Shown here: positions 8,470 through 16,965 of the stretch, piece by piece
Numbering within the stretch: position 1 is the stretch's first letter
How the letters are laid out: every line of letters begins with the position of its first letter
Assembly (NCBI GenBank): GCA_036555065.1
Contig: DATBLZ010000028.1
Location: 1 to 64,000 of the forward strand
DNA: 64,000 nt
Reading direction: 5' to 3'
Source of the DNA: DATBLZ01 sp036555065
Lineage (GTDB): Bacteria > Pseudomonadota > Gammaproteobacteria > Steroidobacterales > Rariloculaceae
Made by a program: the position numbers and the translations under genes
Notes under the pieces: model-generated
Databases searched by the model: none
Told to the model about the DNA's origin: nothing
What the model saw: only the letters and a program-made list of their open reading frames with translations

Positions 8470-9852
8470 GTGCCCACTCCGCCCCGCGATCACGCCGCTG
8501 CTCTCGAAGACGTCGATCGCAAGACGCTGCGGCGGGTCATTGTCGCAGCCTCCGTCGGGACACTCTTCGAATGGTACGACTTCTATCTCTACGGCAGCCT
8601 CGCCATTTTTTTCGGCGGATTTTTCTTCCCGCCGGGAAACGAAACGGCGCAATTGCTCGCGAGCCTTGCGACCTTCGGCGCGGGCTTCGGCGTGCGCCCG
8701 CTTGGCGCCATCGTGTTCGGCCACATCGGCGATCTCGTCGGCCGCAAATACACGTTCTTGATCACGATGGTCACGATGGGTGCGAGCACGGCGCTCGTCG
8801 GGTTTCTGCCGAGCTATGCGACAGCGGGTCTCGCAGCGCCGATCATGCTGGTCGCGCTGCGGCTGCTCCAGGGCTTGGCGCTCGGCGGCGAATACGGCGG
8901 CGCAGCGACTTATATCGCCGAGCATGTTCCCGACCGCAAGCGCGGCTACTACACGAGCTTCATCCAGACGACGGCGACGCTCGGGTTTTTCTTGAGCATG
9001 GGGGTGATCGGCACGATGCGCCTTTGGCTCGGCGAAGAAGTGTTTCGCGGCTACGGCTGGCGGATTCCGTTTCTGCTCTCGTTCGTGCTGCTCGGCGTGT
9101 CGCTCTATATCCGCCTCCGGATGAAGGAATCGCCGTTGTTCACCGAGCTCAAGAAGAGCGGCAAGGTCTCCGCGAACCCGCTCAAGGAAAGCTTCACGAA
9201 TCCCGTCAACCTCAAGTACGTGCTGCTCGCTCTGCTCGGCGCGACGGCGGGACAGGGTGTGGTCTGGTACACGGGCCAGTTCTATGCACTTACATTCCTG
9301 CAAAACGCGCTCGGCATCGCCTGGAGTGATGCGTATCTGATGGTGTCGAGCGCGTTGCTCCTGACGACGCCGCTGTTCATCGCGTTCGGTGCGTTATCGG
9401 ATCGCATCGGCCGCAAGAAAGTCATGTTGGCCGGATGCTTGCTCGCGGCGCTCACGTATGTGCCGATCTACATGGGCATGAGGTACTTCTCTGAGCCGAT
9501 CCACTGGCCGATGATGATTCTGCTTCTGAGCCTGCAGATGGTGTACGTCTGCATGGTCTACGGCCCGATCGCGGCGTTTCTCGTCGAGCTCTTCCCGACG
9601 AAGATCCGCTATACATCGATGTCGCTTCCGTATCATCTCGGCAACGGCTGGTTCGGCGGTTTCCTACCGTTGATCGCAACGGCCGTGACCGCGTCGGCGT
9701 GGGCCGCGAGCACGTTCGGCGCCGGTGCGATCTATACGGGGCTCATCTATCCGATAGCCGTCTGCGTTGTCACGCTCGTAGTCGGCGGGCTTTTCATTCG
9801 CGAGACGAAAGATCATAAGATCGACGCGGACCCGCGGATCGGCCGCTCATGA
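8470..9852 (+). CDS. MFS transporter, metabolite:H+ symporter (MHS) family
   Basis: A 460-residue inner-membrane permease with 12 predicted helices. The family marker GTLFEWYDFYLYG (about 30-42), RPLGAIVFGHIGDLVGRK between helices 2 and 3, and RLLQGLALGGEYGGA place it with MHS symporters such as ShiA, KgtP and ProP. The ligand is probably a small organic acid or osmolyte and cannot be fixed from sequence. The start is a GTG at 8470. Its stop overlaps the ATG of the next gene by 4 bases, so transporter and glutathione transferase are translated together. Confidence 0.85.
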   Translation: MPTPPRDHAAALEDVDRKTLRRVIVAASVGTLFEWYDFYLYGSLAIFFGGFFFPPGNETAQLLASLATFGAGFGVRPLGAIVFGHIGDLVGRKYTFLITMVTMGASTALVGFLPSYATAGLAAPIMLVALRLLQGLALGGEYGGAATYIAEHVPDRKRGYYTSFIQTTATLGFFLSMGVIGTMRLWLGEEVFRGYGWRIPFLLSFVLLGVSLYIRLRMKESPLFTELKKSGKVSANPLKESFTNPVNLKYVLLALLGATAGQGVVWYTGQFYALTFLQNALGIAWSDAYLMVSSALLLTTPLFIAFGALSDRIGRKKVMLAGCLLAALTYVPIYMGMRYFSEPIHWPMMILLLSLQMVYVCMVYGPIAAFLVELFPTKIRYTSMSLPYHLGNGWFGGFLPLIATAVTASAWAASTFGAGAIYTGLIYPIAVCVVTLVVGGLFIRETKDHKIDADPRIGRS

Positions 9853-10484
9853 TAGATCTCTACACGTGGACGACGCCGAACGGGCGCAAGGTCTCGATCA
9901 TGCTCGAGGAGACCGGGCTCCCGTACAACGCGATCGCCGTCGATATCAACAAGGGAGAGCAGTTCACTCCCGAGTTTCTCAGAATCAGCCCCAACAACAA
10001 GATTCCGGCGATCGTCGATCGCGAAACCGGGGTCGCGATGATGGAATCGGGCGCGATTCTCGTGTACCTCGCCGAGAAGGCGGGCCAGTTCCTGCCGACG
10101 ACGAGCCCCGGCAAGTGGGCCGTTCTCCAATGGCTCATGATGCAGATGGGCAGCGTCGGGCCGATGCTCGGACAGACGCACCACTTTCATCATTTCCACA
10201 AGGGTAAGTCCGATTACGCCGAGCAACGGTACCTCGCGGAAACTGGGCGTATTTATGGCGTGCTCGATAAGCGCTTGAGCGAGACCGCGTACTTGGGCGG
10301 CGACGAATACACGATTGCCGATATAGCCACTTGGCCTTGGATCGCACGTTACGAGTGGCAAGGCGTCGATTGGCAGAGGTTTCCGAGCCTCAAGCGCTGG
10401 TATCGAGCGATTGCCGATCGGCCGGCCGTCCGCCGCGGCTTCGACGTGCCGCGCGCGACGGCGCCGATACCGATGCCGGCATAG
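9849..10484 (+). CDS. Glutathione S-transferase, Nu-class (YfcG/YghU-like)
   Basis: A 211-residue GST. The N-terminal thioredoxin fold opens with LYTWTTPNGRKVSIMLEE, whose TPNGRK matches the YfcG active-site region. Next come NNKIPAIVD (cis-proline loop) and ESGAILVYLAEK (glutathione gamma-Glu binding). The helical C-terminal domain contains the N-capping motif YTIADIATWPW. Nu-class enzymes have disulfide reductase and peroxidase activity with GSH. Translational coupling to the MHS permease suggests work on an imported compound, which is inference. Confidence 0.88.
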   Translation: MIDLYTWTTPNGRKVSIMLEETGLPYNAIAVDINKGEQFTPEFLRISPNNKIPAIVDRETGVAMMESGAILVYLAEKAGQFLPTTSPGKWAVLQWLMMQMGSVGPMLGQTHHFHHFHKGKSDYAEQRYLAETGRIYGVLDKRLSETAYLGGDEYTIADIATWPWIARYEWQGVDWQRFPSLKRWYRAIADRPAVRRGFDVPRATAPIPMPA

Positions 10485-10529
10485 AGCGGCCGGCTTCCTG
10501 TGCAAGAGTCGCGGCCGCGGCCGCGACGA

Positions 10530-11408
10530 TCAACGCTCGGCGACGAGCGCGTCGAGCGCGCGAATGTGCTCAGGACTAGTCCCGCAGCAGCCCCCGATTA
10601 GGCGCGCGCCGGCATCGATCCATTGCTCGGCGAGCGCCGCGAACGCCGCCGGCGCGAGCGCTTCGCTCGAACGGATTTCGGGGTAAACGCCGACGAATCC
10701 ATTCCAGCGCGCGCGCACGAGCTCGAGTGCGCGCGCGACGACGCTCGGCGGGGAATGCATCACGTTCACGACCGTGGGCCCGTAGGCGAGCAGTGTGTCG
10801 AGCACTTGCTCCAAGCGGGTCTCTGGATAGTCGAACGCGACCAAGGTTTTTCCATCGGGCCCGAGCCGGCAGCTCACGCCGAGCCAGAACGGCAGTCCGC
10901 ACGCACCCGCGGCTTCGCACGCGAGGGCTGCATGCCGCGTGTCTTGGAGCATTTCGAGCGCGACGAGATCGGCGCCTTCGGCCGCAAAGAGCTCGGCGAG
11001 CTCGCCATACGCGGCGCGCTCCTGCGCGAGTTCGGGATAGGCGGCCGCGTCGAAGCGGGGCGGCAAGCACGAGATGGCTCCGGCAATTGCAACATCGGCG
11101 CCGGTCTCCTTACGAGCTTCTTTCGCGGCCGCGAGCGCGCCGCGGTTGACGGCCGCGAATTTCGCGCCGTGCCCCGCCGCGTCGAGCACGAAGCGTGTGG
11201 TGCCGAACGTGTTCGTCGTGATGACTTCAGCGCCGGCCGCAACGTAGTCGCGATGAATTTGAACGAGCAGATCGTGGCGCGCATGGCCCGCGAGACCGCT
11301 CCAAGTCGCATCCCCCCACGGCGCCCCGCGGCGGCGAAGCTCTGTGCCCGTTGCGCCGTCGATCACGAGCACGTGTCCCGCGCGCAGCTTGTCGAGCCAA
11401 CTACTCAT
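10530..11408 (-). CDS. Homocysteine S-methyltransferase family protein lacking one zinc cysteine
   Basis: A 292-residue TIM-barrel protein of the MmuM/BHMT family, which transfers methyl groups from betaine or S-methylmethionine to homocysteine. N-terminal DGATGTELRRRG (18-29) and TTNTFGT (64-70) are conserved, as is the C-terminal GGCCGTSPEHI with zinc ligands Cys274 and Cys275. The third zinc ligand normally sits in a G-x-N-C motif; here that strand reads TVVNVMHSPP, with Val216 in the cysteine position. The enzyme may therefore bind zinc differently, use another acceptor, or be inactive. It starts 30 bases from the divergently transcribed ndh gene. Confidence 0.82.
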   Translation of the reverse strand: MSSWLDKLRAGHVLVIDGATGTELRRRGAPWGDATWSGLAGHARHDLLVQIHRDYVAAGAEVITTNTFGTTRFVLDAAGHGAKFAAVNRGALAAAKEARKETGADVAIAGAISCLPPRFDAAAYPELAQERAAYGELAELFAAEGADLVALEMLQDTRHAALACEAAGACGLPFWLGVSCRLGPDGKTLVAFDYPETRLEQVLDTLLAYGPTVVNVMHSPPSVVARALELVRARWNGFVGVYPEIRSSEALAPAAFAALAEQWIDAGARLIGGCCGTSPEHIRALDALVAER

Positions 11409-11438
11409 TGGCTCTACACTATCAGTTAGAGTGAGGCT

Positions 11439-12692
11439 GTGGCGCGACCCAAAGTAGTCATCGTCGGGGCGGGCTTCGGCGGCCTATTTGCGGCGCGCGC
11501 GCTCGCTCGTGTGGCGGTCGACGTGACCGTGATCGACCGGCACAACTACCACCTATTTCAGCCGCTCTTGTACCAGGTCGCCGTTGCGGCGTTGCCGCCT
11601 TCGGATATCGCCTGGCCGGCGCGCTCGATTCTGCGCAAGCAAAAGAACACGACCGTGCTCATGGACGAGGTCGTCGGCGTGGACGCGGTGCGCAGCCGCG
11701 TCGTCGCGCGGCGCAGCGAAGTCGAGTTCGACTACCTCGTGCTCGCGACGGGCTCGACGCATTCCTATTTCGGCCACGATGACTGGGCCGGGATCGCCCC
11801 GGGCCTCAAGAGCATCGACGACGCGACGTTGATTCGGCGCAAGATCCTCATGGCCTTCGAGCGCGCCGAGATGGCGGCCGATGCGGCCGCGCGCAAACGT
11901 CTGCTGCAGTTCGTAATCGTCGGCGCCGGGCCGACCGGAGTCGAGCTCGCGGGCACGATCGCGGAGCTCGCGCACCATACGCTCGCCCGCGACTTTCGCA
12001 GCATCGACCCGCGCAGCGCCAGGATCATGCTCGTCGAAGCCGGAGCCCACGTGCTGCCTGTGTTTCACGAGAGCCTGCGCGCCTATGCACGCCGCGCGCT
12101 CGAGAGGCTCGGCGTCGAAGTGCGCTTGGGAAACGCCGTCACCGCGTGCGACGCGCATGGCGTGCTCTTGGGCGCGGAGCGCATCGAGGCCGCGACCGTC
12201 ATTTGGGCCGCGGGTGTGGCGGCATCGCCGGTCGGCGCGTGGCTCAAGGTCGCAACGGGCCGCGACGGCAAAGTCGCCGTTGCTCCCGACCTCTCCGTGC
12301 CCGGCGCCCCGAACGTGTTCGTGATCGGCGATGCCGCGCGTGTCGTCGGCAGAGACGCGAAGCCCGTCCCCGGGATTGCGCCCGCAGCGAAGCAGCAGGG
12401 CCGCTATGTCGCAACCGTGATCGAGCGGCGCATCGCGCGTCGCTCGCCGCCGGCGTCGTTCCGTTATCGGCACGCCGGTCATCTCGCGACGATCGGGCGG
12501 CAGTCGGCGGTCATCGAGTTTCCGTTCCTCAAGCTCAAAGGCTGGCTCGCGTGGTGGATTTGGGGCATCGCCCACATCTATTTCCTCGTCGGCGTGCCGA
12601 GTCCGCTGCTCGTGTCGATTCGCTGGCTCTGGGAGTATTTGACGTACGGACGCGGCGCGCGGCTCATCACGGGCGCGGAGCACGCGGACTGA
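11439..12692 (+). CDS. ndh: Type II NADH dehydrogenase (NAD(P)/FAD-dependent oxidoreductase)
   Basis: A 417-residue two-Rossmann-fold flavoprotein that passes electrons from NADH to quinone without pumping protons. The FAD motif VGAGFGGL is at about 9-16 and the NADH motif IVGAGPTGVELAG begins near 160. NVFVIGDAA near 288 closes the FAD site, and the AAKQQGRYVA helix follows. A Trp-rich C-terminal segment (LAWWIWGIAHIYFLVG) is the usual membrane anchor of Ndh-2. The start is GTG at 11439. Just after the stop lies the first of a facing pair of REP elements. Confidence 0.88.
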   Translation: MARPKVVIVGAGFGGLFAARALARVAVDVTVIDRHNYHLFQPLLYQVAVAALPPSDIAWPARSILRKQKNTTVLMDEVVGVDAVRSRVVARRSEVEFDYLVLATGSTHSYFGHDDWAGIAPGLKSIDDATLIRRKILMAFERAEMAADAAARKRLLQFVIVGAGPTGVELAGTIAELAHHTLARDFRSIDPRSARIMLVEAGAHVLPVFHESLRAYARRALERLGVEVRLGNAVTACDAHGVLLGAERIEAATVIWAAGVAASPVGAWLKVATGRDGKVAVAPDLSVPGAPNVFVIGDAARVVGRDAKPVPGIAPAAKQQGRYVATVIERRIARRSPPASFRYRHAGHLATIGRQSAVIEFPFLKLKGWLAWWIWGIAHIYFLVGVPSPLLVSIRWLWEYLTYGRGARLITGAEHAD

Positions 12693-12694
12693 GG

Positions 12695-12752
12695 TCGCGG
12701 CTAGAGGCGCCTCTACACCGAGCGCCTTCGTGGGAGCGGCTTCAGCCGCGAT
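12695..12752. repeat. REP pair (BIME-like), locus 1
   Basis: Two REP copies face each other. A degenerate copy in minus orientation at 12695-12717 contains TCGCGGCTAGAGGCGCC. A clean copy in plus orientation at 12730-12752 contains GGAGCGGCTTCAGCCGC. The first begins 2 bases after the ndh stop; the second ends 20 bases before the purN start. The pair can fold into a long hairpin and may end ndh transcription. Confidence 0.75.
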
Positions 12753-12771
12753 CTCCGTTATCATCGTCGCG

Positions 12772-13395
12772 GTGCCACAGTCATTGCGAATCGGTGTGCT
12801 TGCGTCTGGCGCGGGCACGACGCTGGAAGCCGTCATCGACGCGATCGACTCGGGCGAGCTTCCAGCCGCGATCGCCGTCGTGATCAGCAACAACAGCGAA
12901 TCGGGCGCCCTGGCGCGCGCCGCGCGGCATTCGCTGCCGCGCGCGCATCTGAGCAGCGTCACGCATGCGAGCGGCCGCAGTCTCGATTCGGCGATCCGCG
13001 ACACGCTCCGCGCTCACGAAGCGAACCTCGTGCTACTCGCGGGCTACATGAAGAAGGTCGGGTCCGCGACGCTCGCAGCGTACGCGGGCCGTGTGATCAA
13101 CACTCATCCGGCGTTGTTGCCGAAGCACGGCGGCAAAAACATGTACGGCAGGCGTGTCCACGAGGCGGTTCTAAAGAGCGGCGAGAAGATCACGGGCGTC
13201 TCCGTGCACCTCGTCGATCGCGACTACGACACGGGGCGCGTGCTCGCGCAGCGCGAGGTCCGGGTCGAGCCGGGCGACGACGTCGCTTCCTTGACGGCGC
13301 GCGTCCAGGCCGTGGAGCGCGAATTTCTCGTGGAGGTCCTGCGCCAAATTGCCACCGGCGCGCTTGCGCTAGAATCCTCCGCTCCGAGCAAATGA
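12772..13395 (+). CDS. purN: Phosphoribosylglycinamide formyltransferase
   Basis: The third step of purine synthesis: transfers formyl from 10-formyltetrahydrofolate to GAR. The protein has 207 residues from a GTG at 12772. LRIGVLASGAGTTLEA (5-20) matches the N-terminal phosphate-binding loop. The catalytic set appears as Asn110 and His112 in INTHPALLPKHGG and Asp149 in SVHLVDRDYDTG. An in-frame ATG at 12730 would start inside the REP element and is rejected. purM is not adjacent, unlike in many gammaproteobacteria. Confidence 0.88.
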   Translation: MPQSLRIGVLASGAGTTLEAVIDAIDSGELPAAIAVVISNNSESGALARAARHSLPRAHLSSVTHASGRSLDSAIRDTLRAHEANLVLLAGYMKKVGSATLAAYAGRVINTHPALLPKHGGKNMYGRRVHEAVLKSGEKITGVSVHLVDRDYDTGRVLAQREVRVEPGDDVASLTARVQAVEREFLVEVLRQIATGALALESSAPSK

Positions 13396-13405
13396 GGGGT
13401 TCTCG

Positions 13406-14671
13406 ATGAACGTGTCGCGTAGCCTGTTCATGACGAGCGTGGTCTTGGCGCTGCCGATTGCCACCGTTTCGGCCGGCTCCATGCCGCGCGCGACGCCCGA
13501 AGACGTCGGGCTTTCGTCGGCGCGTCTCGAGCGGATCGGGGAGGCCATGGACCGGCACATCGAGGCCGGAGACGTCGCGGGCGTCGTCACGCTCGTCGCG
13601 CGCCATGGACGCATCGCGCATCTCGAGGCCCATGGTTTCATGAACATCGAAACGCACGAGCCTATGCGAACCGATGCGATTTTCGGCTTGGCGTCGATGT
13701 CGAAGCCCGTGACCGCCGTTGCGATCATGCTACTCGTCGAGGAAGGCAAGATTCGCCTGTCGGATCCGGTCTCGCGCTTCATTCCCGAGTTCGCGAACCT
13801 CAACAAAGTCGCGGTGCCGCGCGCGGGCGCAGCCGAGAGCAGTACCCCGGCCGCCGACGCATACGACCTCGTTCCGGCGACTCGCGAGATCACGATTCGC
13901 GACCTTTTGACGCACGGGTCGGGGCTCATGAGCGGGGGCTTGGGCGCGCGAATCGGCGCCGAGCTCGGGACGCGCGGCCCAAACGACACGCTCGCGACCT
14001 ATATCCCGAAGCTCGCAGGCGTGCCGCTCGACTTTCAACCCGGAACACTATGGCGGTATAGCGGCCTTGCGGGCTTCGACGTGCTGAGCCGCGTCGTCGA
14101 GGTCGTCTCCGGACAACCGTTCGATGAATTTCTCGCGGAGCGTTTGTTCGAGCCGCTCGATATGCCCGATACCGGCTTCTACTTCAGCGGCGCACGCGCG
14201 CGCCGGCTCGCGACCAATCATGCGCGCACGCCGCAGGGGCTCGCGCCCGCGCCACGCCCGCTCGATGCTATCTATTTCTCGGGCGCGGGCGGCCTTGCGA
14301 GCACCGCCGAGGATTACCTGCAGTTCGCGCAGATGCTGCTCAACGGCGGCGAGCTCGACGGCGAGCGTATCTTGGGCCCGCGCACGGTTGCTCTGATGAC
14401 GGCGAATCACACGGGCGACATGGTCAACGGTCAGTTTGGGCGACCGGCGCGTGGCATGGGGTTCGGCCTCGGCATGGAGGTCGTGCTCGACCCCGTGGCC
14501 GCGGGCCTGTCGGTTTCGACTGGGGCCTTCAGCTGGCAGGGCGGTACCGGCGTCGGATTTTGGGCCGAGCCCGAAGAAGACCTCGTGTCGGTCTTCATGG
14601 TTCAGGGCGGTGCGGCCGGGACAGTGCGGCGCTCGTTCGAGAACGCCGTGCGGCAAGCGATCATCGACTGA
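13406..14671 (+). CDS. Serine hydrolase, class C beta-lactamase/EstB-like family
   Basis: A 421-residue exported protein with a signal peptide (hydrophobic residues 7-22, cleavage near VSAGS). The penicillin-binding fold is marked by Ser97-Met-Ser-Lys100 (SxxK) and Tyr218 in LWRYSGLAGFDVL. The C-terminal FSWQGGTGVGFW stands in for the KTG/HxG box, as in family VIII esterases. Homologues include EstB-type esterases and beta-lactam-insensitive hydrolases. An ester or amide substrate in the periplasm is most likely; resistance to beta-lactams should not be assumed. It starts 11 bases after purN. Confidence 0.85.
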   Translation: MNVSRSLFMTSVVLALPIATVSAGSMPRATPEDVGLSSARLERIGEAMDRHIEAGDVAGVVTLVARHGRIAHLEAHGFMNIETHEPMRTDAIFGLASMSKPVTAVAIMLLVEEGKIRLSDPVSRFIPEFANLNKVAVPRAGAAESSTPAADAYDLVPATREITIRDLLTHGSGLMSGGLGARIGAELGTRGPNDTLATYIPKLAGVPLDFQPGTLWRYSGLAGFDVLSRVVEVVSGQPFDEFLAERLFEPLDMPDTGFYFSGARARRLATNHARTPQGLAPAPRPLDAIYFSGAGGLASTAEDYLQFAQMLLNGGELDGERILGPRTVALMTANHTGDMVNGQFGRPARGMGFGLGMEVVLDPVAAGLSVSTGAFSWQGGTGVGFWAEPEEDLVSVFMVQGGAAGTVRRSFENAVRQAIID

Positions 14672-14683
14672 GCTATTTTCGCG

Positions 14684-15241
14684 TTACTCGAGCACGTCGC
14701 CGGCTTCTTGCGGCGCGAGGTAGCGCGTGAACTCTTCTTCGAACGAAAGCAGCTTCGAATCCTTGATCCGGTCGATGTAGAGCGTGCCGTCGAGGTGGTC
14801 GAGCTCGTGCTGGAATACCGTCGCGAGGAACCCCTGGAGCTCGAGCCCTGCGGACTCGCCTTCGAGGGTCGTATACCGAACGCGCACGTGCTGCGGCCGC
14901 TCGACGAAACCGCGGAGCCCGGGCACGGAAAGACACCCCTCCCAATAGCCGTGCGCCGCGGGATCGACGACCTCGATCGTCGGGTTGACGAACGCCGTCA
15001 GCGGCATCGTCGGAATCTGCCCATAGCGGCTGCTGTCGCCCGGTATTTCGATGAGCGCGACGCGCACGGGCTCGGCGATCTGCGGTGCCGCGAGGCCGAT
15101 GCCGCCGTAGTCGCGCAGCGTATCGACCATGTCGTCGAGGAGCACACGCAACGCGGGGCTCCGAATTTCCTCGGCGGTCAGCGGTCGCGCGACTTGGCGC
15201 AGCACCGGGTGTCCCATGCGGATGATCTTGCGAACGGCCAT
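14684..15241 (-). CDS. def: Peptide deformylase
   Basis: Removes the N-formyl group from nascent proteins. The protein has 185 residues with all three family motifs: GGIGLAAPQI (46-55), EGCLSVPG (101-108, metal ligand Cys103) and QHELDHLDG (144-152, ligands His145 and His149, catalytic Glu146). The start MAVRKIIRMGHP is chosen from homology; an ATG nine codons upstream is in frame but lies in Arg-rich sequence. fmt is not adjacent, and the gene stands alone between convergent and divergent neighbours. The C-terminus (APQEAGDVLE) is ordinary. Confidence 0.95.
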   Translation of the reverse strand: MAVRKIIRMGHPVLRQVARPLTAEEIRSPALRVLLDDMVDTLRDYGGIGLAAPQIAEPVRVALIEIPGDSSRYGQIPTMPLTAFVNPTIEVVDPAAHGYWEGCLSVPGLRGFVERPQHVRVRYTTLEGESAGLELQGFLATVFQHELDHLDGTLYIDRIKDSKLLSFEEEFTRYLAPQEAGDVLE

Positions 15242-15287
15242 CGGCAGATGATAGCGCGCCCTGCGCAAGGCACGGCGCGCGCACGGA

Positions 15288-16424
15288 TTATCGAGGAGGT
15301 TGGGTCGCCGCTTCCGGGATACGCGGCACTGGGCGCAGGTCGCGGTCGAGTTGCACGACCGGGCGCGGAAGTCTTTCGGTCGTGACGTAACGCGCGTCGA
15401 TGAACCTCACGACATAGCCGTCCGCGCGCGATTCGACCTCGATGAACGGAAAGCGTGCCCAGGTTAGGAAGCGCTGCGCTTCGGGCGTTTGCGCGGCCGC
15501 GACATAGAGTGGATCGAACGCGCGCCTCTCGATGGGCTCGTCCGCGAGCTCGAGTTCGGGTCTCGGCCACCAGCGCCACCGGCCGACGTAGTAGCTCGAT
15601 GCCGTAGCGGCGACGACCTCGCCCGCAAATGGGTTCGCCGCGACCGGCGCGACCATGACTTGCTCGACGCCCGTGATGCCGCGCGCGGCGAGCTCGGCGC
15701 GCACGTACGCGCGCTCTGCGAAATCGGCGGCTACCATCGCGCCGACGTAGACGACGACGCAGGCGATGGCGATTCGCGCCGTGCGCTCGGCGACGCGCTC
15801 ATCGGCCGTAAGACGCAGGCCGCGGATCGCGAGCACGACCGCAACGCCGACGAGCCAGAGCACGCGCGCAGCGACCGGCACGCCGGGCGTCATCAGTATC
15901 AGCGTGGAAGCGAGCAACCAGAAGACGCTACCGCCGATCAACGACCGCAGGCGATACGACCACGTGAGAAACGCGACGCCCCCGAACCCGAGCCAGATCC
16001 ATGGATCGATGATGAAGACCGCGTCGCCATAGAACCACCGGCCGTCGAACGGCATGAGCCAACGGAGCCCGTAGTTATTGAGCCAATCGAGCGTCGGGTG
16101 CGTGAGCACCGCGAGTGCGGCAAGGCCCAAGATCGGGCCCGCGCGCGCCGGCGCGGCCGATGGATTTTCCCGGCGGCGCACCCAACGATCCCATAGCAGC
16201 ACGAGGGCCGCAACGATGAGCGGCAGAACCGCGAGCGCGAGCACGCCGTGCGTCCAGCCGCGCCGAAACGCAAACGATTGGAATAGCGCGCCGAACGCGG
16301 AGACGACGTCGACGTCGGGCGCATTCGCCCCGATCAGAAGAGTTGCGGTCGCAAGTGGCGTCGTGCGGCGCAAGCCGGACGCCGCAAGCGCGGCGCCGGT
16401 GAACGTGTGTGCGATCGGATCCAA
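15288..16424 (-). CDS. Membrane-bound metal-dependent hydrolase, YdjM/DUF457 family
   Basis: A 378-residue integral membrane protein. It begins MDPIAHTFTGAALAASG, with His6 and further polar residues in GANAPDVDV and FRRGWTHG (His59) that form the family's putative metal site; HPTLDWLNNYG adds another His/Asp pair. Five or so transmembrane helices occupy the first 230 residues. The C-terminal 150 residues are soluble and unassigned. E. coli YdjM is LexA-regulated and of unknown substrate. The protein ends 46 bases upstream of the def start on the same strand and could be cotranscribed with it. Confidence 0.8.
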   Translation of the reverse strand: MDPIAHTFTGAALAASGLRRTTPLATATLLIGANAPDVDVVSAFGALFQSFAFRRGWTHGVLALAVLPLIVAALVLLWDRWVRRRENPSAAPARAGPILGLAALAVLTHPTLDWLNNYGLRWLMPFDGRWFYGDAVFIIDPWIWLGFGGVAFLTWSYRLRSLIGGSVFWLLASTLILMTPGVPVAARVLWLVGVAVVLAIRGLRLTADERVAERTARIAIACVVVYVGAMVAADFAERAYVRAELAARGITGVEQVMVAPVAANPFAGEVVAATASSYYVGRWRWWPRPELELADEPIERRAFDPLYVAAAQTPEAQRFLTWARFPFIEVESRADGYVVRFIDARYVTTERLPRPVVQLDRDLRPVPRIPEAATQPPR

Positions 16425-16667
16425 GTCACGCGAGTGTCTACGACGGCGCTACAAGTTACAAGGATGCCGACACCTCGCACGTAATGATGAGACATCCGCG
16501 CGATCGAGATCGAAATCGGAGGCGCTAAAGATACGCTTGCGAGGAAGCATGATTTGCAGACGGTGCGTATTTCTTCGCAAGGTCTGACCCCGTGAATTGC
16601 GTCGCATGGACCAGATTTCCGGGCGCCCAGTTGCACCTTCGGGCGGGTAGTCTTGGCTCGGACCGAG
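16425..16667. other. Non-coding stretch between the membrane hydrolase and the toxin-antitoxin promoter
   Basis: No credible gene is seen: short frames here have Arg/Ser-rich compositions and no family motif. The stretch contains AAGGTCTGACCCCG near 16580, a phrase seen near some gammaproteobacterial mobile repeats, but there is no second copy or terminal repeat in the window. Confidence 0.4.
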
Positions 16668-16704
16668 TTGACTCGGGCCGCTGGGCGCAACCATAATGGT
16701 TGCG
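16668..16704 (+). promoter_or_regulatory. Promoter and palindromic operator of the FitAB-like toxin-antitoxin operon
   Basis: A good sigma-70 promoter: TTGACT at 16668-16673, 18-base spacer, CATAAT at 16692-16697. The -10 lies inside a perfect palindrome, CGCAACCA-TAA-TGGTTGCG, at 16686-16704. Transcription would start at its right edge and the antitoxin ATG follows at 16723. A ribbon-helix-helix antitoxin bound here would exclude RNA polymerase. Confidence 0.7.
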
Positions 16705-16722
16705 TTCCGGTTGGAGCGCGAC

Positions 16723-16965
16723 ATGCCGACGAACCTCACACTGAAGAACATTCCGGACGAGGTCTACGAGAGGCTCAAAGCCTCGGCCGAGACACACCGA
16801 CGCAGCTTGAATAGCGAGGCCATCGTCTGCCTCGAAAGTGTGCTGCTACCGGGACGAATGCCCGCTGCGGAGCGGCTTGACCGGGCTCGCGCGCTGCGCG
16901 TCGGCTTGCCGAAGCGCTTCAACGCTCGTGAAATCGACGCGCTCAAGCGGAAGGGTCGGGCGTGA
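16723..16965 (+). CDS. Ribbon-helix-helix antitoxin, FitA/VapB type
   Basis: An 80-residue Arc-fold protein. The N-terminal strand MPTNLTLKNIP contacts DNA in this family, and helices DEVYERLKASAETHRRSLNSE follow; RSLNSEAI is the typical FitA signature. The C-terminal part (PAAERLDRARALRVGLP) should wrap the toxin and reach its active site. GGAGCG at 16712 serves as ribosome site for the ATG at 16723; an earlier in-frame ATG at 16696 lies inside the operator and is rejected. It overlaps the toxin gene by 4 bases. Confidence 0.85.
   Translation: MPTNLTLKNIPDEVYERLKASAETHRRSLNSEAIVCLESVLLPGRMPAAERLDRARALRVGLPKRFNAREIDALKRKGRA

Noticed and set aside
12730..12771. Earlier ATG for purN
   Set aside because: It lies inside a REP element; homology starts at the GTG at 12772.
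13406..14671. Serine hydrolase as an antibiotic-resistance beta-lactamase
   Set aside because: SxxK and Tyr are shared with esterases, and no KTG box is seen; resistance cannot be claimed.
16570..16640. Possible mobile-element remnant around GGTCTGACCCCG
   Set aside because: No terminal repeats, transposase piece or second copy in the window.
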